Source: Mactra quadrangularis | Lineage: Eukaryota; Mollusca; Bivalvia; Venerida; Mactridae | Length of the DNA stretch: 64,000 nt | Assembly: GCA_025267735.1 (NCBI GenBank) | Contig: CM046308.1 | Span: 33,407,267-33,471,266, forward strand | Direction of reading: 5' to 3' | In this document: piece by piece, positions 35,401 through 46,200 of the stretch | Position numbering within the stretch: the first letter of the stretch is position 1 | Layout: every line of letters starts with the position of its first letter | Position numbers and translations under genes: made by a program | Notes under the pieces: model-generated | What the model saw: the letters and a program-made list of their open reading frames with translations, nothing else | The model's database searches: none | Told to the model about the DNA's origin: nothing

Positions 35401-38400
35401 CGAGGAGTCAAAATGTCACAAAATACGCCAGTAAAACTGTTCAAAGTATATAACTCAAGAGTTACTCCAAGTAGATTGATCTGATTAAGGTTGAGCACCT
35501 GCTACCAACCTAAATGTCAGAAGCACTCAGATGTGTGGTGCAAATAAATGTTTTACTTAGAGAGTGGTATTAACAGATGTACCTCAGTCAGCTCAGCCAC
35601 CATGAGTGTTCAGAATGATACAACATGTCTTCAACAAGAGAACACTAAATTGTTTCTTTTGTTTGCATCTTTTATTGGGCCAATTGACAAAATGATTATT
35701 AAATCTTAAGTTTACATGTAATTTTGCAATCAAATACTTATTTCAATATCATCATTAAACAAAAACTGAGACTTTTATACAACTATAATAACTAGAAACC
35801 ATGATAAGGCAGCCGGTTTGGTTCTCAGACTAAAACACTACATATACAATACAAGAATACAAGTACATTGTATTACCTTTATAAAGTCTCAAGATGTTTC
35901 TAGGTAACTCATGAAGAAGTTTCTTAATTGATATTTCCTTCTTTAACTGTAAACACACATATACATACATGTACATATATTTACAAATAATAAATTAGTG
36001 ATGCAGTGGTATGATGCATGCTTATTGGTTGATAGAATCATTTAGCAGAACTTAAATTTCCCTTGTTAACCATTGCTCTTGCAGAATTCTAAATGTGTTA
36101 TAATAGGTACTGTGATAGTCAAATGCTTGAAGAAGATTTCACTTTTCAGAAATATCACACAAGTCAGTAAAGTTGATTGACCTTGATAATCTGACTTAAA
36201 ACTGAACTTTAACATTTAATAAAAGCTATTACAAAATATACAGGCATGCATTTGTTCCAAAGAAGCACAACTCTACATCCAGATTTCAAAGTGAAAGAAC
36301 ATTACATTAAATTGCTTTTATCTATTCTTTGATTTGGTTCAATAAAAAATCCATGAGGTATATTTTACTTCTGATTATCAATCAATGGTAATATAATTTT
36401 GTCTTACATACCTTTTTAATATTATTTGCCTGAAAGAAATAATTTCAGTTTAATTGAGATATTCTGATTTACAGGATAATGTATAGATTGTGCAAATGGT
36501 CCAGAGATGGATTAATATAGAATTTCCATGATTTCAATTTACAGCTATCGATATAAATTGTATTTGAAACCATGATAATGATTACAAAACATAGTACCGG
36601 CACTTTTCATTCAGTACACTGTGTTAATCATTTTGTACAAAACTACATGCTGTAGCAAATTTAATGAAAACTTTGAAAGAAAGTATGTTTTTATCTCCCT
36701 TTGACCGGTAACTCCCTTTTATTTCCAGTCTGAGAAATTTTCTGGGATCATAAACATACTCCTGTATTCAGAGAATGCTACCTTAATACAAGTCACTACA
36801 TGTTTCAGTGATAACACTGTTAAATTAATTCTAGTTTATTAAACGGCTATGATACATTCATTGAAATTCAAATCCACCTAAAAATCAAATTTAGCCAAAA
36901 AACTGGCAATCTACTTTTGTCTGGTGTTGGTCATGTCATATTCATTCCTGAACTGTAAATTCAATCTGTGTATGGAAACATAATATTTTTCTACACTCAC
37001 ATTGACAAAAAGTCACACTTCATGCCAAGTTATAACTTCCATCCCTCTAGTCCTTTAACTTATAGAGCAAGAATTGCAATATCCATATCCATTTACAATT
37101 TTGTGTACAGATTGGTTAACCAAGATTTGGGAAAAATATACACCCATATCTTTGAATAGTGAGAGCTGAAAGTATTAATAATTTATACATAAAAATTTAC
37201 CTCTAGCATCAATGTAATTTTATCATCATAAAGATCTTTTCTTGTTGTACCAATAATCTCATAGGATTCACCAATCTCAACAATCTTTGTTAAATCATCT
37301 GTAAAAGTTAAGTAATGTTATGTATAAAGCTTTAGCCACGTTTCAACCATCTTTCAGGCATATCACTTCTGACACTCAGTCATTCTACTCACTATACCTA
37401 AACAGGCCTTCAGTTCTCTGAACCTACAAGCTTCTAACTAAGTAATAAGTATAGGGGGCCCGCACCATTCCTTGCCAACCCCCAATGATACTAAACACAT
37501 ACTCTAGTCTTTGCTCATCTTGAAAAAGAGATGGACAGGTGAATGTCATAGGAACTATTTAATGATAAATCTCCACAAATGTATGTAGGTCTTACAATGA
37601 ATTGGGCCCCTGACCCCTAGATATGTAGACATCCATTGCTGTTAACATATCATTGTGAATGCCATAGTCATTGCTGGGTATCTATAAGAGCAAGTAAACT
37701 TGATTCTTATTTTATAGAACTACGAAACAAACAGCTGACTGACAATGAGTACTCTAATTCTACAATGCTCAGGTTATTGCTTTGTTTTCATGAGAGCTAG
37801 TAAACTTTATTCTCATTGCCTAGAACTAGGGAACCAAACAGCTGACTAAGTTATGAGTAACATAATTGTAGGAACCAAATATTTGATAATCAAGCCATAA
37901 TAATAATGTCTAATTATCTACTTTACCTCTAACTATAACAGGAATAGCTTGACCTCCAGATCTCTCATAATTGTTAGAATGGACTTTAGACATTATATTC
38001 TCTGGTATCATTTCTAATACAATTCTATCTGTAAAATATAACATGTAATAATAATTACATTGTAGTTTAATATATATTTTTACTGACAGCATTGCACCAG
38101 TTTAACAGCTAAATACAGAGATATTGTATTTTCATGCAGTAATTTATTAGAAAGCAGTTTTAGAATGAAGAATATATTTAAGTTTAAGTGTGTCACTTGG
38201 ATTACAGAATTCTTGGTAAGACAGCTTAGAAAAATGTTCCAAGACTGCTGCTTAGGCAGTCAAAATTGTTCACAGCAACTGTGAGCTGTGAGCTGGTAGC
38301 TTACAAGAGAGATCCATGAAACCTCTCCTCAAAGACTTCAAATCTAGACTTATATATAAGATATAGAAACATACCAGAGAGTGTTCGATTAGATTTATCT

Positions 38401-41400
38401 TCCTTCAATACAGATCCACAAAATGTGCAAGTAAAATCACGTCTGGAAGTAAGCAATGTAATATGCAATTATAACTTAGGGGTAGGTATTATATATCCTG
38501 TATGAGCTTTATGTAAACATAAGTGCATGCCTTAATGCATGAATTATAAATTCTTATTTTTGACAATTCCATCTGTTAAGAGGAAATAGCATATTGCAGT
38601 GGTTTATGAGTATGATTTATCACTTTAACATCATGGCAACATAAGGTAAAAGCTCAACAATGGTTGCTTTGTTACCCAAATTTATGCTTCCACTCTTTTC
38701 ATAGGGCTAAATTAGTTGGAAAAGAAGCCTATCTTATGCATAACCAGAACAACTTACACTTTACCTACAGAAATAAATACAAGTACCACTAAGTATGATC
38801 TACTATGGTTTACAAAATATTTTCAAAGTTTCATCATGATGGCCTCAAAATACAATTTCACAGGTTGCGAGGTCGTATCTTGGTGCCTGCACCAATACTT
38901 AGCAAAGTTTGTGGCACAGATGGACCCATATTAATATTGTACAACAAATCTACAGCAACAATATTTTTAAATCCTACCTGACAGTTTGTGCCTCTGATGC
39001 ACCAGGTGTATGTATTCTTATAAAGTGATTGCCTTGATATCCTTCACAATATTCATCCATACATATATATCTTGTATATAACCTGTATTATAAATATAGA
39101 AATATGTTTTTTCCACAAATTTGGTAATATGACCCATACCCCTAGAATGGGGAATGTTTTCAGCAATTTTGTTTAAATTGGGATAAAATGTCAAGCAAAT
39201 TTAATAAAAATAGAAGATTTAAAAGATTTTTAGTTTCATTTATCATTAAATTAGTTACTGAATTAATTAGAAATATTGCTAGGACATATAATTTTAAGCT
39301 GAAGCATACAACAATAATAGTTTTTCAAATTTTTTTAGTTCAAGTTAAATTGGGAATTTTGGATTGAAATTTGGGAAAAAAAGATATGATTTTAGATTGG
39401 GATTACACATGTATAGCCCATAAACGGCTATAAAATTGACTAAAAATAAACACTGTAGAAATATGATCAACAAAACTTGAAATATTGTCTATTTTGTCTT
39501 TCATAATCAATGAAATGTGAGGTTTAAGTCATTGAAAATAAGTGTTCAAAATATAAATGTGAAAAATTACATCACAGAAAAATTAGAATGATCACTAGTC
39601 TCAATAGTAACATTGGTTAATCTAACCAATAAAAAATATAGCATTATGTATCACCAATTTTAAGGCAGGTGAAAAGCAGTTGCTAACAGATTGCTTATTG
39701 GTGTATATTTATGTGACCAACTCATGAAATGGTTGCAGGTAAATAATCTTTGTACAATGGTCTGTAACAGAGGTATAATACAGCTTATTACTCCCTTTCC
39801 TTCAAGCAAACTTTTATGGTTACATGATAGAGTGTCTGCTTATGACTCAAGAGGTTGTGGGTTCGAATCCCAGACCATGGACTTTTATCTGGTACATACT
39901 TTTTAAAAGGACAAATTATATTAGAATTAAAATATTAAGATATAACTCACGTATATTTAGAGATACTAGAAACACCTGTAACTATACCAGTCATATGTCC
40001 AAATATCCCTAGATTATATAACCTTGACATACATCTTACACTTTCTATTGTATTCCTGAAAAGTAAAAGTATACATGTATCATGTATGAGACTACTCATG
40101 GTACTGATGTTGCTGGTATTGCATTACATTTACCATAATCATATTATATTAGTATCTTTTTTGTCTTAAGTTTCTGAAGAAAGTGGTTTGTAATACATTA
40201 AAATTCACCAAATCTTGCAATATGACAAGGTCATCATAGCCTAAAAATAAATGATTTAAGGTTACCATTACAAATCTCTAAATAAGATGTATCATTTAGC
40301 TGGCGCAAATTGTTCTGAGATAGACAAATACATTTTTCATCTACATTGCATGTCACTATGGTTGACTGAATTAGTGAATGTATAATGAAAGACATTTAAA
40401 TTGTTGTTTTTTCAGTCTCAGGTCAATTTGTAAAAGCTATAAAAAAGACTGAGTACATACATGTTTGATAGAATTGGAAGTGTTGATAATCTGATGATAA
40501 CAGCCAACTGAGAGGCTGACATGATCTGTGGTAGTAACTCTAACACACATATTACTTTGTATATCACCTGAAATTATAATTGCTATTTTATCACTTCAAG
40601 TAAGGGAGTTAACACAGCAATTAAAAGGAAGTTCATTGAGCCAAGTTAGCTCCCTTTGAAATTTATCTAATCATTGTTCTTGGAATTCACAAATACTATT
40701 CATCCATCCTTGTTAAAAAAACCAGGCCACTTTCTTAAAAAGAAATGCAATTGTTTTTGACACTGATCTTTAACCTTTAATCCTACTTTAGTTTGAGGTT
40801 ACATTGGAATAGTTGCTAAAGAAGTGCTTGTTGGTGTATCCTAGGAACTAAAACCATGTACACTGTCCACCTTATTATTATGACTCTTCCTGAAAGTGGA
40901 CCGAAAAACAAACTGAACTAAACAAAGAAAATGTATAATGCAAAAATGTAAGAAAGATATTTTAACCTCAAGTGCTCAAATTATGGCAACATTATTGATA
41001 ATACTAGAAAATCCTAGTATTCCTACCTGTTTGAAAAGTTGTTCTGCAGCATTTGGGTCTTGAAATATGATATTTCCAAGTTTGGCTGAAATAATTAGAA
41101 AAATCACTGTGTAAGCAATTTCAATAGTAATGAAAAATATTGGTTATGAAAGAACAATGTTATTTAGATTATCTCTTTACTTGTTGCATGGGTAGTGTGC
41201 AGGATTTTGAATAAGAAAGTCTCAAGTTTGAGTCCCTGTCACAAAGATTAAACTCTTCTTTGAAATTTTGTTCTATTATAACAATGTATCTCTGTAGAAT
41301 AGAAGTTGATTGCACCTTGTGGAAAGGTACTGTAAGGGAGTACTGATGAAGGAAGGGTCCATGAAAGCTGTTTAGGTGAGTCAATTAATGACAATACCTA

Positions 41401-42299
41401 ATAAAGGTGCTTATAAACAGCATAAATTCCAATTGAAAAAAAGCAACTAATAAAACACAAATGGCAGATTTTCAAATAAGACATTCAGAAAAGTTATAAT
41501 CATGTAATAAAATAGTACATTGTGAAAAATAAAATGTATTATCATATCTTGTTCTGCAGATATAAACAACAGATAAAGTCTACTTGGACTTTTTAAAATT
41601 GAATTCCGACAATTAATGTATAGGGCTTCATATAATGACTCACAGTACATCAATACACCACAGAGAGCAATCATGTACATTAGGAGCAAAAATAAGAGAG
41701 AAATGAAACTTCTTATTTTTAAAAACCATTAACTTACCATGGGCTTCAATGAGATCTGATGGATCAATAAGAATTTTAAATATATGAACCAGATTCTGTA
41801 AACATACAAAATATCAAGTATGATTCTCATAATATTACATATTTACATGCACATGTATTTTACTACTCCATCAGGTATAATGAATTTGTAGTTTTGAAGC
41901 AATTGCAAATGAAACTTTAAGGGAATTATTCTGGTAGTAATTAGGCAAGATAAAAACATGATTTTCTATTGAAGATTTAGAATTTTATGACAATGGCATG
42001 CATATTCAGTCGCAGATCAAGGAAGATCTAGACTTTCTGTAGCATTTTGTGAAGTACGAGTTAAATGAACCTCTTTATTTCTGGATCATTTTGAGAATGC
42101 GTAATAACTTTGATCCATTATTCTTTGTCACTAAAAATACCAATTTCAATATTAAAATTTAGAATACCTTTGTCTTCTTGTACTTTTCACAAAGTGTTTT
42201 CACTAATGATAAGTTTCCACTTTGGTCCAAATATTTCAATATGATTTCAAAATCATGAAGTTGTTTTTCAAGATGATCTGTGACACATTCTTTATCCAT
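29412..42299 (-). CDS. MCMDC2: MCM domain-containing protein 2 (MCMDC2) homologue
   Basis: Predicted 683-residue protein (human 681) from 20 minus-strand coding exons: 42299-42168, 41795-41738, 41085-41027, 40567-40461, 40055-39951, 39082-38978, 38442-38375, 38028-37927, 37298-37201, 36429-36412, 35946-35877, 35387-35254, 34303-34135, 33838-33749, 33254-33062, 32289-32145, 31927-31788, 30795-30686, 30184-30111 and 29486-29412. Phases agree at every junction. MCMDC2 is a distant MCM relative needed for meiotic recombination; Drosophila splits it into mei-217 and mei-218. Matches to human include FKILIDPSDLIEAHAKLGN, IRIHTPGASEAQTVR, SLKLCLLLSLM and ETLIHSYYITSRKSRS. A zinc-knuckle pair C161-x4-C166 and C194-x2-C197 is kept. 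The Walker A site is missing (ILAISSDTEIICR, 358-370) and the Walker B site reads GVCYVGDVDRL (418-428), so ATPase activity is unlikely. Exon 10 is an 18-bp microexon. An acceptor at about 42306 implies a 5' UTR intron. Confidence 0.95.
31373..31782 (-). mobile_element. About 0.4-kb MITE, copy 2, in MCMDC2 intron 17
   Basis: Inverted copy of 22304-22717 with moderate divergence. Read in the direction of MCMDC2, it begins at about the sixth nucleotide of the intron (after GTAAG), directly behind exon 17, and runs most of the way across the intron. Flanks TTATATAT and TTATATAC could be an 8-bp duplication if the element is taken to start at CAATCT. Confidence 0.75.
34541..34563. repeat. (AAT)n microsatellite
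   Basis: A run of 'taa' units in MCMDC2 intron 12, followed by 'tttatttggcatagtgtac', a pattern often seen at the 3' ends of retroelements; no element body was recognised. Confidence 0.6.
34975..35185 (+). mobile_element. Degenerate SINE in MCMDC2 intron 12
   Basis: A weak tRNA-like head ('ggtgtagccaagaggctac' to 'gcattggtttaaatctcatc') is followed by 'gcaagaacttttatcc' and ends with 'gtaagaatttgtttcacaat' plus 'caagcttaaatgaattag'. The last part matches 5480-5522. Confidence 0.45.
37688..37871. repeat. Imperfect direct duplication in MCMDC2 intron 8
   Basis: Two copies of about 75 bp (37688-37762 and 37794-37871) share 'gtaaact..attct.att', 'tagaacta.g.aac.aaaca' and 'gctgact', followed by a diverged 'tgagtA.c.taatt'. 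Confidence 0.55.
39817..39895 (+). mobile_element. tRNA-like SINE head or tRNA pseudogene in MCMDC2 intron 5
   Basis: A strong B box GGTTCGAATCC (39860-39870) is preceded at tRNA spacing by 'tacatgatagagtgtctgc', an A-box-like stretch, and followed by 'cagaccatgga'. The acceptor stem does not pair well by eye, so a SINE or pseudogene is preferred. Confidence 0.55.
41172..41440 (+). mobile_element. SINE, family 2, in MCMDC2 intron 2
   Basis: A tRNA-like head with 'ttgcatgggtagtgtgcagg' and the B-box-like AAGTTTGAGTCCC is followed by a body that ends 'acctaataaaggtgcttata' and 'aacagcataaattccaat'. The tail matches that of the element at 44343-44663 in MTMR2. Confidence 0.6.
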
Positions 42300-42305
42300 T
42301 GATAT

Positions 42306-43201
42306 CTAAAACAATGATTAAGCTTGATTAAATATAGGACAATAATTCAATGATATAAGATCTACTTGTTTCTGGTAGGTCAGCTCATGGGCGGATCCAG
42401 CGGGGAGGACAGGGAGGTCCGGACCCCCCTAGAATTTGGAAAATGTACTTGTCCATTAGTGTATTTATTGCCTGTAAGTTCTGACCCCCCCCCCCCAGAA
42501 AAAAATTCTGGATCCGCCCCTGCAGCTAATTGCTGAAATCATTTGTTCTTCTCAAGACAATTTGCGCAAGCTAAAATAGAGAGAAATAATGCAAGTTATT
42601 TTCTCAAGATTAAAAAGACATCCTTAAATGATGCCAGTTATTTTCTCAAAAATAAAAGGACATCCTTCCATGAAAAAATAATCGCCACATGCCATGGCAC
42701 ACCAATACAATGTAATTAGATCTAGGACTAGCTTCAGAAGGGTCCATTAAAATGGACTAAAAATAAACTTTCAAATAATAAATAATTATCGATCTTGATA
42801 AACGAAAGCAGTCGTATAAAAAATTAAAAGACAAACCAAATTATAATGCGCAGAATTACAGACGATGCAATGCGACTTTATTTATTTGGTCACTTGTGCA
42901 TTCGAAAAACTTCGGCTGCAAATGAAATCTATTCGGCTATTTCCGTAACCTGAAACTATGCTGTTTTCATTGGACAAACCCGAGCGAGATACAATCGGTG
43001 CAAATCGTCTGCATACGAGTTTACCCGAGCGGATTTCCTAAAGAATTGTAAGATTAATCTCCCTTTGATCGAGTGGGCGTGGTTAAAGTTCGGGTACCGA
43101 AGGTTATCTACCCTTGTTTTTTCTCATAGGACGGAAATTAAACAGATGTATTGAATCAATTTGAGAGAAAACTTGACTTTTAGCTTAGAATTAAAGCAGT
43201 T
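42306..43201. promoter_or_regulatory. Bidirectional promoter region between MCMDC2 and MTMR2
   Basis: The two start codons are 902 bp apart in head-to-head orientation. The 42880-43130 part is visibly richer in CpG than its surroundings. It holds an inverted CCAAT box (ATTGG 42969-42973) and a GC-box/KLF-like GTGGGCGTGG (43073-43082). A small GC-ended MITE (42389-42522) sits at the MCMDC2 end, probably within that gene's first intron. Confidence 0.55.
42389..42522. mobile_element. Small hAT-type MITE (GGGCGGATCC ends)
   Basis: The ends GGGCGGATCCAG and, inverted, CAGGGGCGGATCCAG surround 'gaccccccctag' and a C-run. Flanks CAGCTCAT and CAGCTAAT form a 7-of-8 match. This end sequence is widespread in animal MITEs, from general knowledge. 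Confidence 0.7.
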
Positions 43202-46200
43202 ATGGAAGGCAAAGATCAATTTATCAGTCCGTATCAAAATCGGAGAAGACAGGTTGAAAGTGTGGATTCAATATCGAACTCCGTTTCTGAACAGTCGACT
43301 TCGTATCCGGTAATGGATTCGTCCAGCGATAAAGACACTGGTTCTCCATCAAAATCACTTTGTTCATCCGCTTCATCTTCGTCAGAAAATGTTCAAGCGA
43401 TGGAAATGAAGGTATTTGACTTTATAGCTTAGTTAATGAAGCATTTGTTATTGCATAAAATGGAATATATTTTCCTCAAGTTGAACCATAATCGGATAAT
43501 AAATTTCGGATACTTGCATTCTAATTTTCTCCTTTTACTCTTATGATTTTATCTTGGTAACTATCACCAGCACATAGCTTTATCTTACCAACAACATGGA
43601 CTCATTCACAGTTGTTTTAGTGGACGATTTTGTATTTTTTAAATTTATTTTGTAATGAGAGTAATCTAGAAATAAGGAATAAAGGTTTAATTATATATAT
43701 GATATAATTTCAATGGCATTAGCTAGAGTTATGGTACTGTAACTCTAGCCTGGGAGTTTAGAGTTTCATCACTCTGGACAACCATACAAGGAGAGGCTAG
43801 ATAATAGATTTACAGGAGTTTAATAAGATGGATAAATGTCTCAATTTTTAACATCAAAATACATGTTAATATTTGTTATTAAAAACAAAAGACATAATTA
43901 CTATTGTAACTTAAGCAACTGTCATTAAATGTGTCATTTTGGATATTGATAATAAACTAATCAGACATGTACTGTACTGCTATATAACATTGTCCCCTTC
44001 AAAGTGTCACATACTTTTTACTTGAGTCTTAATTCATACTTGTCATTTCACCAGACCAGATGTCCAGTTTTGGAAAAGGTTTGGTGAAGACTGCTTTTTG
44101 GTTCAATATGGCTCTTGTATTTTGGAACATTCCGTTACATTAGTTTCTCTTTTTACAGCAATTGAAAGAATCTCTAAGATACAGTGCACAGTCAAATACA
44201 GATGAGCCACCTTTACTAGAAGGTGAAAAAGTTCAAGAATCAGCATGTAACTATTTCAATTTAGATTGATTTATGTATATTTATAAATATATTTTGATAA
44301 TTTCATTGTCTATTCCCAAATGAACTTACTAATGGTATTGCTGCATCTGTGGTGCAGTGGTAGAGTGTAGGATTTCAAATAAAAACTCAATTTTCAGCAG
44401 CTTACGCTTTTCCATAAAGATTTGATTTTTAACCTATTTTCTTTCATTGAGGAAATAGTTGGTGGCTCTTTTGGAAGGGTAAGCAAGTACCATTAATAAA
44501 AAGGGTCTTCAAAGTTGGTTTAGGCGCGATATAACCTTTCTGTGTTGGTGCACTGTAAAACCTAAACAAACAAATATAAAGTTGGTTTATGGGTGGTTCC
44601 ATAGCCATATGTAACCTAATAAAAAGTGTTGATAAACAGCTGAAAATCCAATGAAAAAACATCATGACATTATTTGATTGTATGAAATATTTCATCACTT
44701 TATGTCAGTCTGCACTTACCAACTTGTTTATATTTGGCTACTCCTTTAAACATAGATACAGACACAATTTCAATTGATCAGTAAATGATTTATGAATATT
44801 ATCAGATCTGTAAAAATACAGAAACATCAACAATTAGACTTGCTTAAAAATAATTGTTTACATTACTGTTGTGTTCTGTTAGAAAATTCCAAAAGAAAAG
44901 AATCAATGTTTTTGTGTATATTTCAGGGAGAGATGTAACATATTTGTGTCCTTACAGTGAAATCATTAAAGGGACTCTCACTGTAACAAATTACAAGTTA
45001 TACTTTAAAAGTACAGATAGGGTGAGTTAATGATCTGTATATATGTATATCTGTACATATGATGTTGGAAAGCTCAGTTTCTTATTTCATTTTGATATGC
45101 TTAATAGTAGGAGTATTTAACAATTTTTATTGGTTCACGCTTTTGTTTTGAATGATCATGACTATGCACTATGTGACTTCATATTTTCTCAAACTATAGG
45201 TGACTTTTATTTGTACACATATTTATGAAGGCTGTCTCAGGCCATGGGTCAATTGAATAGTAGAGCTGTGAAATCTCTTTCTGAATGAAATCTCTTTAAC
45301 TGAAAGGAACTGTTTTGTTTCATGCACATTTTTTGCCTCCTGAAAAATTTTTAAAATCAGAATTAGAGCTGTGTTACATTAAGTGAACAGTATTTTTTAC
45401 TTAGGATCATAATTATCTAAACTCTTAACTTTGACTTTTTATATTAGTTCAATATTGTGTTTCATTTCTAGGAGGCTCCATTTATCTTAGACGTACCATT
45501 AGGTCTTATAAGTCGTGTTGAGAAAGTGGGAGGAGCTACAAGTAGGGGAGAGAACTCTTATTGTATTGATCTCACATGCAAGGTATACATTTCCATCAAT
45601 TCTTTTATTTACATTTTGTGTTGAATTGGATTATAATTGGTTGATAATATTTACTGTTTCATTTAACCATTTTCTTGTTTGTAAGACGAGGGGTAATTGA
45701 AGTGAAGTTGTGCATTAGCATGAAACTTATACTGTAAATTGCTATTACTTTTACTTTCTTTATTGCTGATTAAGTTAACTTGATTGTGAAACTTGTTCCT
45801 ACAACTCAGGGCTCGCGCTGCCAATCACCATTTGAACCATTGGCAACAATTAATAAAATTTAGCTCAAATAAAAAGAATTTGGCAAAAATCTTTAAAAAT
45901 CATATTTTTGCATAATGAAAAACAAACACCGGATGTATGTTGTCTCATGATATATCACCTAAAGTCTTGTAACAGGCTCTAAACTCAACAATTAACTATA
46001 ATTGAACCTAATAATATATTTTGTTCATTCTTGAGTCTATTTCCTGGTTCTTGAGTATGTAGCAATTAGGATAATGTTTCAAGATGAATTAACTAACAAA
46101 AATGGCTTTTGGCTAATGAACATAGAGCTGGCTATCCAAAAGAATGTGCTGTAAAATGACGTAAATATTGTTCAAATGGTATCAAGCATGTTACACTAGT

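Noticed and set aside
39817..39895. Candidate functional tRNA gene
   Set aside because: It has a strong B box but the acceptor and anticodon stems do not pair properly by eye, and no clear anticodon loop was found. It is kept as a SINE head or pseudogene.
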